Assembly: GCF_018500185.1 (NCBI RefSeq)
Contig: NZ_JAHBGI010000013.1
Span: forward strand, 1 to 57,741
Length of the DNA stretch: 57,741 nucleotides
Direction: 5' to 3'
Origin: Litoribacter ruber
GTDB lineage: Bacteria; Bacteroidota; Bacteroidia; Cytophagales; Cyclobacteriaceae
This document shows, piece after piece, positions 1 to 8,512 of the stretch; position 1 is the first letter of the stretch, and each line of letters starts with the position of its first letter. The notes beneath the pieces are model-generated. The model was given only the letters and a program-made list of their open reading frames with translations, made no database searches and was not told the DNA's origin. Made by a program: the position numbers and the translations under genes.

Positions 1-2
1 TG

Positions 3-83
<81 letters not shown>

Positions 84-102
<19 letters not shown>

Positions 103-569
103 GAAGAATTATTCTCGTTACACTGATGCCCCATCCGAGGAGCGGAGCTACCAGGGAGGGTCGCGGGAGTAAGGACGGTAATTATTAAAAAGCCTTCAAA
201 TTATACCGTATAGCATCACATAACACTGTCCTGCGGTTTACTTGGTACCTGGTACCTAGTACTTGGTACCACTCGTAAGTACGAAGTTAGAAGGTCTGGC
301 GGGGCAGCCACGGGAGGGAATGATGACTGATGAATGGTGAATGATGAAGAATTATTCTCGTTACACTGATGCCCCATCCGAGGAGCGGAGCTACCAGGGA
401 GGGTCGCGGGAGTAAGGACGGTACTTATTAAAAAGCCTTCAAATTCTACCGTCTAGCATCACATAACACTGTCCTGCGGTTTACTTGGTACCTGGTACCT
501 AGTACTTGGTACCAATCGTAAGTACGAAGTTAGAAGGTATGGCGGGGCAGCCACGGGAGGGAATGATGA
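84..569. repeat. 243-bp tandem duplication, two copies
   Basis: Positions 84-326 and 327-569 are head-to-tail copies offset by 243 bp, with only about half a dozen mismatches. Each copy carries a heptamer block, a GC-richer segment around the string CCATCCGAGGAGCGGAGC, and a GGTACC-rich block (241-270 and 484-513) with many short palindromes. No gene is visible in either copy. The whole 1-786 stretch is non-coding apart from the presumed promoter region just before 787. Confidence 0.85.
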
Positions 570-786
570 ATGTTGAATGTTGAATGAGGAATGTTGAATG
601 AGGAATGAGGAATGTTGAATGATGAATGAATATACTTACGGATCAGTCAAGAGCCTTTCGAACCAAGACAAAACCACTCAACATTTTGGTCTTCCATTTT
701 CACTAGATTGAAAGGAAAGTAGATACATTTTTTCTAAATTGGTGTTTAAGCAATTTTGCGAGCCAACTTAACACCAACCTTTTTAG

Positions 787-2244
787 ATGAAAAAAGATCA
801 ATCACCTAAGCAAAATAATTCAAGAAGAGACTTTCTCAAATCATCGGCCCTAGCTGTGGCAGGATTTTATTTGGTTCCTAGGCATGTGCTTGGCGGGCCA
901 GGGTATACCGCTCCCAGTGACATGCTTAATGTGGCAGGCATCGGCGTGGGCGGTATGGGTTACAACGATGTGACCGGCGTTTACAAAAGTGGAAAGGCAA
1001 ATATCGCCTACCTGTGTGATGTGGATGACAGAAGGGCGGCCAAAGCCCGTCAGGAACATCCAAAGGCAAAATATTATAAGGATTATCGTGAGATGTTGGA
1101 AAAGGAACATGGCAATATAGATGCCGTGATCATTTCAACACCCGATCATAACCATGCCGTGCAGGCCATGGCTGCCATGCAGCTAGGAAAACACGTGTAT
1201 GTGCAGAAACCACTAACTCATGACATCTATGAGGCACGAAAACTTACCGAAGCTGCCGAAGAATACAAGGTGGTGACCCAAATGGGTAACCAGGGTTCCT
1301 CCGGAGAGGGCGTGCGGCAAATGATGGAGTGGTACAATGCCGGTATAATTGGGGAAGCCCATACGGTACGCTGCTGGACGGACCGGCCCGTGTGGCCTCA
1401 GGGCATTCCTTGGCCACAGGAAAGCAAGCCCGTGCCGGATGAGTTGGATTGGGATCTATGGTTAGGCACCGCCCCGTATCGTGAGTATGTGGATGGACTT
1501 GTGCCCTTCAACTGGCGGGGCTGGTGGGATTATGGAACAGGGGCGCTTGGTGACATGGCCTGCCATATCATGGAGTCCCCCTTCCGCGTACTGAATTTAG
1601 GTTACCCGACTGAAGCGGAATGCTCTGTAGGTTCAGTGTACGTGGATGAATTTAAGAGGGGGTATTTCCCTGACAGCTGCCCGCCCTCTTCACATGTTAC
1701 TTTAAACTTTAAAGGAGAAAAGGGCCAGGACATCCAATTCCACTGGATGGATGGAGGTATTCAGCCAACTAGACCGGAAGAGTTGGAGCCAAATGAAACC
1801 ATGGGTGACGGTGGCAACGGGGTGATCATCGAAGGTACCAAAGGTAAAATGATGGCTTCCACTTATGGCCGAGATCCTAGATTACTCCCTACCTCCCGCA
1901 CGGATGAGGTAAATGTTCCTAAAACCGTTGCGAGAGTGGAAGATGGAGAAGCTGGCCACTACAAACAATGGGTAAATGCCTGTATAGCTGGTCATGGAAG
2001 TGAAGAATTTAACAACCTCAGCTCACCATTCTCTATTGCCGGTCCTCTGACAGAATCAGTATTGATGGGCAATTTGGCAATTAGGAGCTATGATATACGT
2101 AAGCCTGCAGGTCAAGAAGGTCGATATAATTATCCAGGAAGACACATCAAGCTGCTTTGGGATGGTGACAACATGAAGGTAACCAATTTTGATGATGCCA
2201 ATCAGTTTGTCAAAAGAGAGTACCGTGAGGGATGGAGTTTGTAA
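787..2244 (+). CDS. Gfo/Idh/MocA family oxidoreductase, Tat-exported
   Basis: This is a probable NAD(P)-dependent sugar or inositol oxidoreductase. Residues 12-18 (SRRDFLK) followed by a hydrophobic stretch form a twin-arginine signal, so the folded enzyme should be exported to the periplasm. The Rossmann motif GIGVGG lies at 51-56. The family EKP motif appears as VQKP with Lys141, a variant common in the Tat-exported Bacteroidota branch. Conserved CDVDDR and STPDHNH strings follow, then the C-terminal alpha/beta domain with GDMACH. Length (485 aa) fits the family. The start places the Tat motif near the N-terminus. It is monocistronic as far as seen. The substrate cannot be read from sequence; glycoside 3-dehydrogenation and inositol-type chemistry are both known in the family. 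Confidence 0.93.
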   Translation: MKKDQSPKQNNSRRDFLKSSALAVAGFYLVPRHVLGGPGYTAPSDMLNVAGIGVGGMGYNDVTGVYKSGKANIAYLCDVDDRRAAKARQEHPKAKYYKDYREMLEKEHGNIDAVIISTPDHNHAVQAMAAMQLGKHVYVQKPLTHDIYEARKLTEAAEEYKVVTQMGNQGSSGEGVRQMMEWYNAGIIGEAHTVRCWTDRPVWPQGIPWPQESKPVPDELDWDLWLGTAPYREYVDGLVPFNWRGWWDYGTGALGDMACHIMESPFRVLNLGYPTEAECSVGSVYVDEFKRGYFPDSCPPSSHVTLNFKGEKGQDIQFHWMDGGIQPTRPEELEPNETMGDGGNGVIIEGTKGKMMASTYGRDPRLLPTSRTDEVNVPKTVARVEDGEAGHYKQWVNACIAGHGSEEFNNLSSPFSIAGPLTESVLMGNLAIRSYDIRKPAGQEGRYNYPGRHIKLLWDGDNMKVTNFDDANQFVKREYREGWSL

Positions 2245-2284
2245 GTTATATACGTGAGGGGCGCAGGGGTGAGGAAGAAGTAAG

Positions 2285-2372
2285 CACCACTGCGCCTTAT
2301 CTCTCAGTAATCTTTGCGCTTCTTTGAGCACTTTGCGGTTAAATTCAAGCTACAGTAGACTTTGCGGTGAGT
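2285..2372. repeat. Fragment of the CTTTGCG-type dispersed repeat
   Basis: Between the convergent genes ending at 2244 and 2381, strings such as CTTTGCGCTTCTTTGAGC and ACTTTGCGGT recur. They match the CTTTGCG half of the 4015-5420 array unit. It is a degenerate, isolated copy. Confidence 0.5.
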
Positions 2373-2380
2373 TCTCCTAG

Positions 2381-3427
2381 TTACTCTCCGAATTCAAGTT
2401 CGTGGTCTAGGTCTTTTTGGAAGGCTTCGATGAAGGCGTTGCGGAAGACGTTGAAGATGGTGGGGATGAGTTTGGTATCTGTGCCCGTAGTGTCACCTTC
2501 GAAGGGAATCCTGGTGGCAACCTGCTCCTCTTCCGGATTTTCAAAGAGCCCGAATGCCGCCCCTACAATTCCTTCCCAGGCTCTCCTCCAAAAGGACTGG
2601 TCTTCTTCCCTTTGGTCGGATATTTTCACATTTGAAAAAATGGGTTTAGTGTAACCCTCAAAAACCCCATCCTTCATCACGATTTCCGTACCCACATACA
2701 TTTGTCCTTCGCTAAAAGTAAACTTGGCATATGCCTCGGTAAAATCATTCAGGGCAGTCAGATCCACTCCTTCCAGTTCTATATTTGCATCCATATCCGG
2801 ATGGGCTTTTAAGATATTAAGATCAATGTTGCCGGTGAGAACCCCTCCCCCATTGGTGGTGCCGGTGATAGATACAGAGGAAGGTAAGGCTTTATCCGTT
2901 TCCTGTAGGTTGCCCAGATTGGTCGCTTGGATATCCATGGCTTGAATGAAAACATCCACTTTGGGACTCGCTGTGGGATCGAGGTAGTGTATTTCACCGT
3001 TTTCCACCGTAAAGGTGTTGATTCTAAAGGGAACCAAATCATCCAAAACTTTTCCCAAATCTGCCTCATCCCCATCATCCACTTCCTGACCGTCATAAAC
3101 ATAATTGAGCACAGGATTGATCAGCCCCACATCGCCGACAATCTCCCCACGAAACAAGGAGCTCCACTCCAGGGAAATATCAATGGTGGAAACGGCAAAG
3201 AAGGGAATGTCTTCCGGGGTTTGCTTATCGGTAAATATATAAAGAGAGTCAACCTGATATGCACCTCTGTAGAGTTGGATACTTACATCATTGACTCTAC
3301 CGTGCATTCCTTCTAGATTTCCTAGGGCTCGATTTACTTGACGTAGGGCAATAGGCTCCAAGGCAAAATGAAGAAGTAAAAAAATGAACAAAATGATGCT
3401 TAAAGGGATCCAATATCTTTTTTTCAT
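2381..3427 (-). CDS. DUF748 (AsmA-like) envelope protein
   Basis: The 348-aa protein has one N-terminal membrane segment (about residues 5-24), then a beta-rich periplasmic region. Its pattern of short strands (for example INTFTVENGEIHYLD and VDVFIQAMDIQATNLG) is characteristic of DUF748/AsmA-type proteins. These are thought to span or tether the envelope and in larger relatives move lipids between membranes, but the role of this short form is not established. It reads convergently with the oxidoreductase and lies downstream of the DUF983 gene on the same strand with a 59-bp gap, so the two may be co-transcribed. The family call is secure and the function is not known. Confidence 0.82.
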   Translation of the reverse strand: MKKRYWIPLSIILFIFLLLHFALEPIALRQVNRALGNLEGMHGRVNDVSIQLYRGAYQVDSLYIFTDKQTPEDIPFFAVSTIDISLEWSSLFRGEIVGDVGLINPVLNYVYDGQEVDDGDEADLGKVLDDLVPFRINTFTVENGEIHYLDPTASPKVDVFIQAMDIQATNLGNLQETDKALPSSVSITGTTNGGGVLTGNIDLNILKAHPDMDANIELEGVDLTALNDFTEAYAKFTFSEGQMYVGTEIVMKDGVFEGYTKPIFSNVKISDQREEDQSFWRRAWEGIVGAAFGLFENPEEEQVATRIPFEGDTTGTDTKLIPTIFNVFRNAFIEAFQKDLDHELEFGE

Positions 3428-3486
3428 AAGAAAGGTTTAAAGTAAAAAATACTCCTTTCCTTTAGGCGTCAAATCTTATACCATTG

Positions 3487-3867
3487 TCAACTTTGGTTTG
3501 GGTTGTACTTCAATTTGCCCAATCCATAGAGATAGAGCACTTTACTGTAGCGCTGCATGAAAGGCAGCAATATCACATTGGCCACCACTACCGTTACAAT
3601 ATATACCCACAAATCGGGGTCGTTGAAGAAAATATTGAGGATAATCATCACGTTGACAAATAAGGCAACCGAGAAAGCGTAGCTTATATAGAGGGCACCG
3701 TAATAGAAATCCGGCTCAGGGTGTAAGTTTGCTCCACAATGATCGCAATGGTGCCTCACCTCGGAAAGTTTGCGGAAACTGTAAACAGGTACATTGAACA
3801 TATTGCCAGTCCGGCATTTGGGGCATTTGGCGTGCAACATGGCGTTGCCAAGTGAATTCTGAGACAT
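3487..3867 (-). CDS. DUF983 family membrane protein
   Basis: The 126-aa protein begins with a zinc-ribbon-like part: Cys pairs CPKC and CDHC lie at about residues 15-18 and 40-43. Two transmembrane helices follow (about 57-80 and 85-105) and the tail is basic. This architecture and the CPKCRTGNMF string are those of DUF983, a small inner-membrane family common in Bacteroidota and alphaproteobacteria with no assigned reaction. The start ATG at 3867 was chosen because the zinc-ribbon begins soon after it. It probably shares a transcript with the DUF748 gene that follows. Confidence 0.88.
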   Translation of the reverse strand: MSQNSLGNAMLHAKCPKCRTGNMFNVPVYSFRKLSEVRHHCDHCGANLHPEPDFYYGALYISYAFSVALFVNVMIILNIFFNDPDLWVYIVTVVVANVILLPFMQRYSKVLYLYGLGKLKYNPNQS

Positions 3868-4014
3868 ATAATACGGGTGTAAATACTCGGATATAAAGAT
3901 AAGTCAATCCGGCTGTATTCCCGAGGGAAGAGGGAGAAAAGGTTTACCGCTTCGGGGAAAGAAAAGGGACGCCCGCCACGGCGGGCAGGCGGAGTTTCAC
4001 GGGAAGGAATAGGG

Positions 4015-5420
4015 AAGACGGGAGACGGAGATGAAACAATAAAAAACCACAGAGGACCAGAGGTACAGACAAAAAAAAACTTGGCGCTCTTTGCGAGTCC
4101 TTGGCGGCCTTTGCGTGAATCTTTGGGTCGGGAGACCGAATACGGTAGAAAGGAAAAGCAAAAACCTCAGAGGACCAGAGGTACAGACAAAAAAAAACTT
4201 GGCGCTCTTTGCGATTCCTTGGCGGCCTTTGCGTGAAATTTTGGGACGGGAGACCGAAGACGGAAGACAGGACAAGCAAAAACCACAGAGGATCGGAGGC
4301 ACAGACAAAAAACTTGGCGATCTTTGATTCCTGGGCGGCCTTTGCGTGAAATTTTGGGACGGGAGCCCGAAGACGTAAGACAGGAAAAGCAAAAACCACA
4401 GAGGATCGGAGGCACAGACAAAAAACTTGGCGATCTTTGATTCCTGGGCGGCCTTTGCGTGAAATTTTGGGACGGGAGACCGAAGACGGAAGACAGGAAA
4501 AGCAAAAACCACAGAGGATCGGAGGCACAGAAAAAAAACTTGGCGATCTTTGATTCCTTGGCGGCCTTTGCGTGAAACTTTGGGACGGGAGACCGTAGAC
4601 GGAAGAAAGGAAAAGCAAAAACCACAGAGGACCAGAGGTACAGACAAAAAAAACTTGGCGCTCTTTGCGATTCCTTGGCGGCCTTTGCGTGAAATTTTGG
4701 GACGGGAGACCGAAGACGGAAGACAGGAAAAGCAAAAACCACAGAGGACCAGAGGTACAGACAAAAAAAACTTGGCGCTCTTTGCGATTCCTTGGCGGCC
4801 TTTGCGTGAAATTTTGGGACGGGAGACCGAAGACGGAAGACAGGAAAAGCAAAAACCACAGAGGACCAGAGGTACAGACAAAAAAAAACTTTGCGATCTT
4901 TGCAATTCCTTGGCGGCCTTTGCGTGAAACTTTGGGACGGGAGACTGAAGACGGAAGAAAGGAAAAGCAAAAACCACAGAGGACCAGAGGTACAGACAAA
5001 AAAAAACTTGGCGATCTGTGCAATTCCTTGGCGGCCTTTGCGTGAAACTTTGGGACGGGAGACTGAAGACGGAAGAAAGGAAAAGCAAAAACCACAGAGG
5101 ACCAGAGGTACAGACAAAAAAAAACTTGGCGATCTGTGCAATTCCTTGGCGGCCTTTGCGTGAAACTTTGGGACGGGAGACCGAAGACGGAAGAAAGGAA
5201 AAGCAAAAACCACAGAGAATCGGAGGTACAGAGAAAAAAAACTTTGCGCTCTTTGCGATTCCTTGGCGGCCTTTGCGTGAAACTTTGGGACGGGAGACTG
5301 AAGACGGAAGAAAGGAAAAGCAAAAACCACAGAGAATCGGAGGTACAGAGAAAATAAACATTGCGCTCTTTGCGATTCCTTGGCGGCCTTTGCGTGAAAC
5401 TTTGGGACGGGAGACCGGAT
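4015..5420. repeat. Tandem array, 12 units of 113-118 bp
   Basis: The anchor GGCGGCCTTTGCGTGAA occurs at 4103, 4221, 4334, 4447, 4560, 4677, 4794, 4912, 5030, 5148, 5265 and 5382. The steps between anchors are 118, 113, 113, 113, 117, 117, 118, 118, 118, 117 and 117 bp. Each unit holds the same blocks: CCACAGAGGACCAGAGG (or GATCGGAGG), a run of A, GGCGCTCTTTGCGATTCC, the anchor, and a heptad block of the form GAGACCGAAGACGGAAGA. The three 113-bp steps all end at units of one subtype that has lost part of the CTTTGCG block, which points to amplification of neighbours. Long open frames on both strands come from the near-multiple-of-three period and are not taken as genes. Confidence 0.93.
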
Positions 5421-5475
5421 GAAAATTTAATGATTCTCTAATTGGCATGATTATTTACGAATAAGAACAAATGAT

Positions 5476-5483
5476 TACTTTTG
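5476..5483 (+). promoter_or_regulatory. Candidate Bacteroidota -7 element
   Basis: TACTTTTG matches the Bacteroidota primary sigma -7 consensus TAnnTTTG exactly. It lies only 4 bp before the ATG at 5488, so a transcript from it would be leaderless or nearly so, or the true start is further in. No TTG -33 box sits at the usual distance, which keeps confidence low. Confidence 0.35.
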
Positions 5484-5487
5484 CAGT

Positions 5488-5865
5488 ATGATTAGGAAGG
5501 TGAAGGCAGGTATTTGGTACAAGGTGTTGACCTATATGTTATTGGTCAACTTTGTGAACCTGTCTGCCAATTTTTATCATGCCTCGGAACATGATTCTTC
5601 GCTTTTGCAATCTCAGGATCCCATTGACTCCCTTGCCGAGTTGATGCTGGAGTACGTTTTTGACATGGATGATGAGACCATTCCTGATACGGAGGTCCCC
5701 CACGAAAAACGCAAAATAGCTGATATCAAATTGCTTTATACCGCAGAGTTGATCGCTTTTGACCAATTTCTGCCCATCGTCAAATCCCCAAAAGCCACCC
5801 CTTATCAAAACAATTATAAGGATTGGGCAAATGACATCAATTCTCCACCACCCAAACAGGGCTGA
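5488..5865 (+). CDS. Hypothetical protein, probable signal-anchor
   Basis: I do not recognise this 125-aa protein. It starts MIRKVKAGIWYK, followed by a hydrophobic stretch (about residues 13-29) that could be an uncleaved anchor or signal peptide. The middle is acidic (about 50-66, rich in Asp and Glu) and the end is proline-rich (SPPPKQG). It stands 108 bp before the porin gene on the same strand, so a shared transcript is possible. Base composition and codon use resemble the neighbouring genes rather than the array. A metal-related envelope role would be a guess and is not claimed. Confidence 0.6.
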   Translation: MIRKVKAGIWYKVLTYMLLVNFVNLSANFYHASEHDSSLLQSQDPIDSLAELMLEYVFDMDDETIPDTEVPHEKRKIADIKLLYTAELIAFDQFLPIVKSPKATPYQNNYKDWANDINSPPPKQG

Positions 5866-5973
5866 TTTTTTCCATTCCAAGTAAATCAATTCTTAAAAAT
5901 TAAGGGCCAATAGATGCAGCCCTTGAAAACTCCATGCCTATGATTTAGGTTATAGGCCATTCTTTCTATTCCA

Positions 5974-7260
5974 ATGGAAATTAAAAGTATCGCACTTAGC
6001 TTAATGTTTGGGCTAATGGCAATTTGTGCATATGCCCAAGATGGCAGGGAAACCAGAAAAGTAATCGACACCCTGACCTATGAAACGCAATCCGGTCTGC
6101 CCATTGCAGCCTCAAAGATTTATTTCACCGATTCAAAATTTACCATTTCCGGATACGGAGAGTCCAATTTCATCAACTATTTGGGTCCCAAAAACACCCA
6201 AAGTGAAGATTTGGAGCTTTACATGACCAACATGCAGCGTTTTGTGGCCTATGCTGCCTACAAACCGAAGAAATGGCTGGTCCTGTATGCTGAAATATTT
6301 GCCGAATACATGATGGATGGGGGAAGAGAGAGGAAGTTTGAGTTTATGCCCGAAATCTTCGCCGACTTCCTTATCAGCCCCAAGTTCAACCTTCGATTGG
6401 GGACTCATCAGGCCACAATAGGTTATCTCAACAATAGCGATGAACCTGTCATGTTCTATACCGTAAACAGGCCTGAAGTGGAAAGAATAATCATTCCCTC
6501 CACCTGGATAGATCTGGGAATCATGACTTATGGTAGAATTAACAACGATCTGAAGTGGTCTGCCTCGATTTATCAGGGTCTTGACCCTACCCTACTCAAT
6601 GGAGCCACCTGGATCAGAAGAGGGCGTGATGAGGCGTTGAGGTTCAATTTTAATGGCTACACATTTAATCCAAGCCTTAAATACACAGGCCTGAAAGACA
6701 CCGAACTGGCCGTCAATGGAATTCTTGCCAGTATGAGCCAAGACGGCATCAGATCCAACACACATATCCTGAGCTCATACGTTCGCCATAACTATGGCAA
6801 TTGGTCTTTCATGGCTTTGGGGGCTATTGGTGGCACTGATAATACTCAAGGGCTGTTTGAACTTACACAAGCCTATTCACCGGACAATACCGGACAGGTG
6901 TTGGGCAGAAATGTATATGGATATTATGCTGAAGTAGGTTATGATATTCTTCCATTTTTGGGAGTAAATAAAAGTAAGGCAAGGGATAAAAATTCCTTTC
7001 TGATTAAGCCCAGCGAGCTAAAACTCCCCATATTCGTGCGTTATGAGCGACTGGATACCCATGCTCAGATCAGCCCTGAGCTGATGGGTCAACCCTTCTT
7101 CCAAAGTGACCTTACCACCATTACGGTTGGGGCAAATTTCAATCCGAGAAGAAATGTGGTAATAAAGACAAATTATCAATTCCGAAATAACCGGAGTGCT
7201 TTGGCGGATGGGGTATTTGAGGGAGATAGGTTTGAATTTGGATTAGGGTTTATTTTTTAG
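5974..7260 (+). CDS. Outer-membrane porin (phosphate-selective porin-like)
   Basis: The 428-aa protein has a cleavable signal peptide (about residues 1-21, ending AYAQ). A beta-barrel-like sequence of alternating hydrophobic and polar residues with many aromatic girdle positions follows, and the C-terminus is a terminal Phe after GLGFIF, as expected for outer-membrane proteins recognised by the Bam machinery. Strings such as GYGESNFINYLG and LNLRLGT-type repeats resemble porin O/P-like proteins of Bacteroidota. The cargo is not evident. It follows an unknown small gene at 5488. Just after its stop codon the dispersed repeat family begins (7261), which suggests insertion at the gene edge. Confidence 0.78.
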   Translation: MEIKSIALSLMFGLMAICAYAQDGRETRKVIDTLTYETQSGLPIAASKIYFTDSKFTISGYGESNFINYLGPKNTQSEDLELYMTNMQRFVAYAAYKPKKWLVLYAEIFAEYMMDGGRERKFEFMPEIFADFLISPKFNLRLGTHQATIGYLNNSDEPVMFYTVNRPEVERIIIPSTWIDLGIMTYGRINNDLKWSASIYQGLDPTLLNGATWIRRGRDEALRFNFNGYTFNPSLKYTGLKDTELAVNGILASMSQDGIRSNTHILSSYVRHNYGNWSFMALGAIGGTDNTQGLFELTQAYSPDNTGQVLGRNVYGYYAEVGYDILPFLGVNKSKARDKNSFLIKPSELKLPIFVRYERLDTHAQISPELMGQPFFQSDLTTITVGANFNPRRNVVIKTNYQFRNNRSALADGVFEGDRFEFGLGFIF

Positions 7261-7488
7261 GAGACGGAAGACCGAAGACGGAAGACAGTGTAAATGGGCC
7301 ACAAAGGCCACCAAGTTTTCACGAAGTTTCACAAAGGCCACTTCGCGGAGAAAAATTTAAAAGTTTGAGAAAAAAGTGTCAAGTAAATTTAGGACGTGAC
7401 ACAGGAAAAGCAAAAACCACAGAGGACCAGAGGTACAGAGAGAATTAATGAAGAATTTTTCTCTGGGCGCTCTGGTCCTCTGTGGTTT
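7261..7488. repeat. Array-family fragments forming an inverted pair
   Basis: The segment begins directly after the porin stop with the heptad block GAGACGGAAGACCGAAGACG. It continues with CACAAAGGCCACC-type strings, then holds two array-like CCACAGAGG ends in opposite orientation. 7414-7432 and 7470-7488 are perfect inverted repeats (19 bp) around a 37-nt loop. In RNA or single-stranded DNA this is a strong hairpin; it may also act as a terminator for the porin gene, although no long T run follows. Confidence 0.8.
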
Positions 7489-7511
7489 ATTAAGGTTGCT
7501 ATAGGAGAATT

Positions 7512-7715
7512 CTACCTGACTTCATCGAGGTCGTAGTCTTTGCCTTTGCCCCAGCGGAGCAGTTCTTCCAGTTCGTAGATTTCCAGGGTATCCAGGTCTT
7601 TGACCTTGAAGTTTTCCCCGCTCAAGCGGGACATGACTTGCAGGTTTCGGATTTCACCCATATTTTGAAAGCGGTACACCCTGCCTACTCTTAAGTTATC
7701 CAGTGCCAACGGCAT
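7512..7715 (-). CDS. Small hypothetical protein
   Basis: From the ATG at 7715 this encodes 67 aa starting MPLALDNLRVGRVYRF; the frame stays open for 15 more codons upstream, but those look non-coding. The protein is soluble and basic in the first half and acidic at the end (DYDLDEVR). It has a conserved-looking GRVYRFQNMGEIRNLQV core, reminiscent of small single-domain beta proteins, but I cannot assign a family. It precedes the DUF4920 gene in genome order but is downstream of it on the same strand with a gap of 86 bp. Confidence 0.5.
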   Translation of the reverse strand: MPLALDNLRVGRVYRFQNMGEIRNLQVMSRLSGENFKVKDLDTLEIYELEELLRWGKGKDYDLDEVR

Positions 7716-7801
7716 ATGTATTCTTTTAATTAATTTACAAAACTCAATTCTCCTTGTCACAGGATTAACCTAACAGTAGCATACAAAAAAGGTTTGCTTT
7801 C

Positions 7802-8311
7802 TTAGCTTGCTATGGCACTTTTTAGCAATACACCGTCAGCTTCAAAAGTAAATTCCTCTTTTGGGCCTTGAATAGCCTCCACTTCCTCTGCAGACTTGCC
7901 TGCATCTTCGGCGTAGTGTCTCAATGTTTCTTTGCTTGTGGTGGTCTTGGTAGCACGGCCCTCCAAGACGGCCAAATGGCCCTTAGAATCGGTGGGTACA
8001 AAGAACCCATAATCCTTGAAAGTTACCCGCATTAGTTCTCCATTTGGAAGTTCGATGCTCAACCAGCAGCCTTTGGATTTGCAGACTTCCTTGATCTCCC
8101 CTACCACTTTACCCTCAAAACTGCCTGACTCATTCAGAGCAGCAAACATGGTTTGGACGTTGGCAACATTTTCATCGGCAACGGTCTCCCCATAATTGCC
8201 AACAATTCCAGGGGTTTCCTCGGTTGTGGCATCGGAGTTGACGCTGCTACCAGTGTCACAGGCAGAAAGAAGTAATCCTCCGGCCAGGCAAAAAGTAATG
8301 ATTTGTTTCAT
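7802..8311 (-). CDS. DUF4920 lipoprotein
   Basis: The 169-aa protein has a lipoprotein signal peptide with lipobox LLSAC and Cys18, so it is expected to be membrane-anchored in the envelope. The mature part contains the hallmark GEIKEVCKSKGCWLSIEL, with two Cys residues in a C-x4-C arrangement, and the later FKDYGFFVPTDSKG. Both are typical of DUF4920, a Bacteroidota family resembling an OB-fold domain with a possible redox or metal role. No partner gene is evident; the 67-aa gene downstream may share its transcript. The family is clear and the biochemical role is unknown. Confidence 0.87.
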   Translation of the reverse strand: MKQIITFCLAGGLLLSACDTGSSVNSDATTEETPGIVGNYGETVADENVANVQTMFAALNESGSFEGKVVGEIKEVCKSKGCWLSIELPNGELMRVTFKDYGFFVPTDSKGHLAVLEGRATKTTTSKETLRHYAEDAGKSAEEVEAIQGPKEEFTFEADGVLLKSAIAS

Positions 8312-8370
8312 GATTTTTTTTGGTTGTATGCTACAAATTTATGGAAAAACATGGAAGATGGAACGAAGAT

Positions 8371-8406
8371 TTAAAAAACCGCAGAATCGCGGAGGGCACA
8401 GAGACC
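8371..8406. repeat. Short CACAGAG-family fragment
   Basis: AAAACCGCAGAATCGCGGAG followed by GGCACAGAGACC matches the start of the 4015-5420 array unit. It lies in the divergent gap between the DUF4920 gene and the serine-biosynthesis fusion. Confidence 0.45.
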
Positions 8407-8512
8407 AAATTGGATTAAAAAGCATCAAAAAAATATAAATTAACCAGCATGCTTATGATTTAATTGAATAATAATTAATTTCACGTTATAATCTTTAACA
8501 ATTTCACAAATA

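Noticed and set aside
4015-5420. CRISPR array
   Set aside because: The whole 113-118 bp unit is repeated with no unique spacers between short repeats, and no cas genes are nearby.
3944-5448. Long open frames of about 390-480 codons on the minus strand, and shorter ones on the plus strand
   Set aside because: They lie entirely in the tandem array, encode the same phrase (SFTQRPPRN, VSRKGRQGI) in three frames, and owe their length to the near-multiple-of-three period. No start signal or domain supports them.
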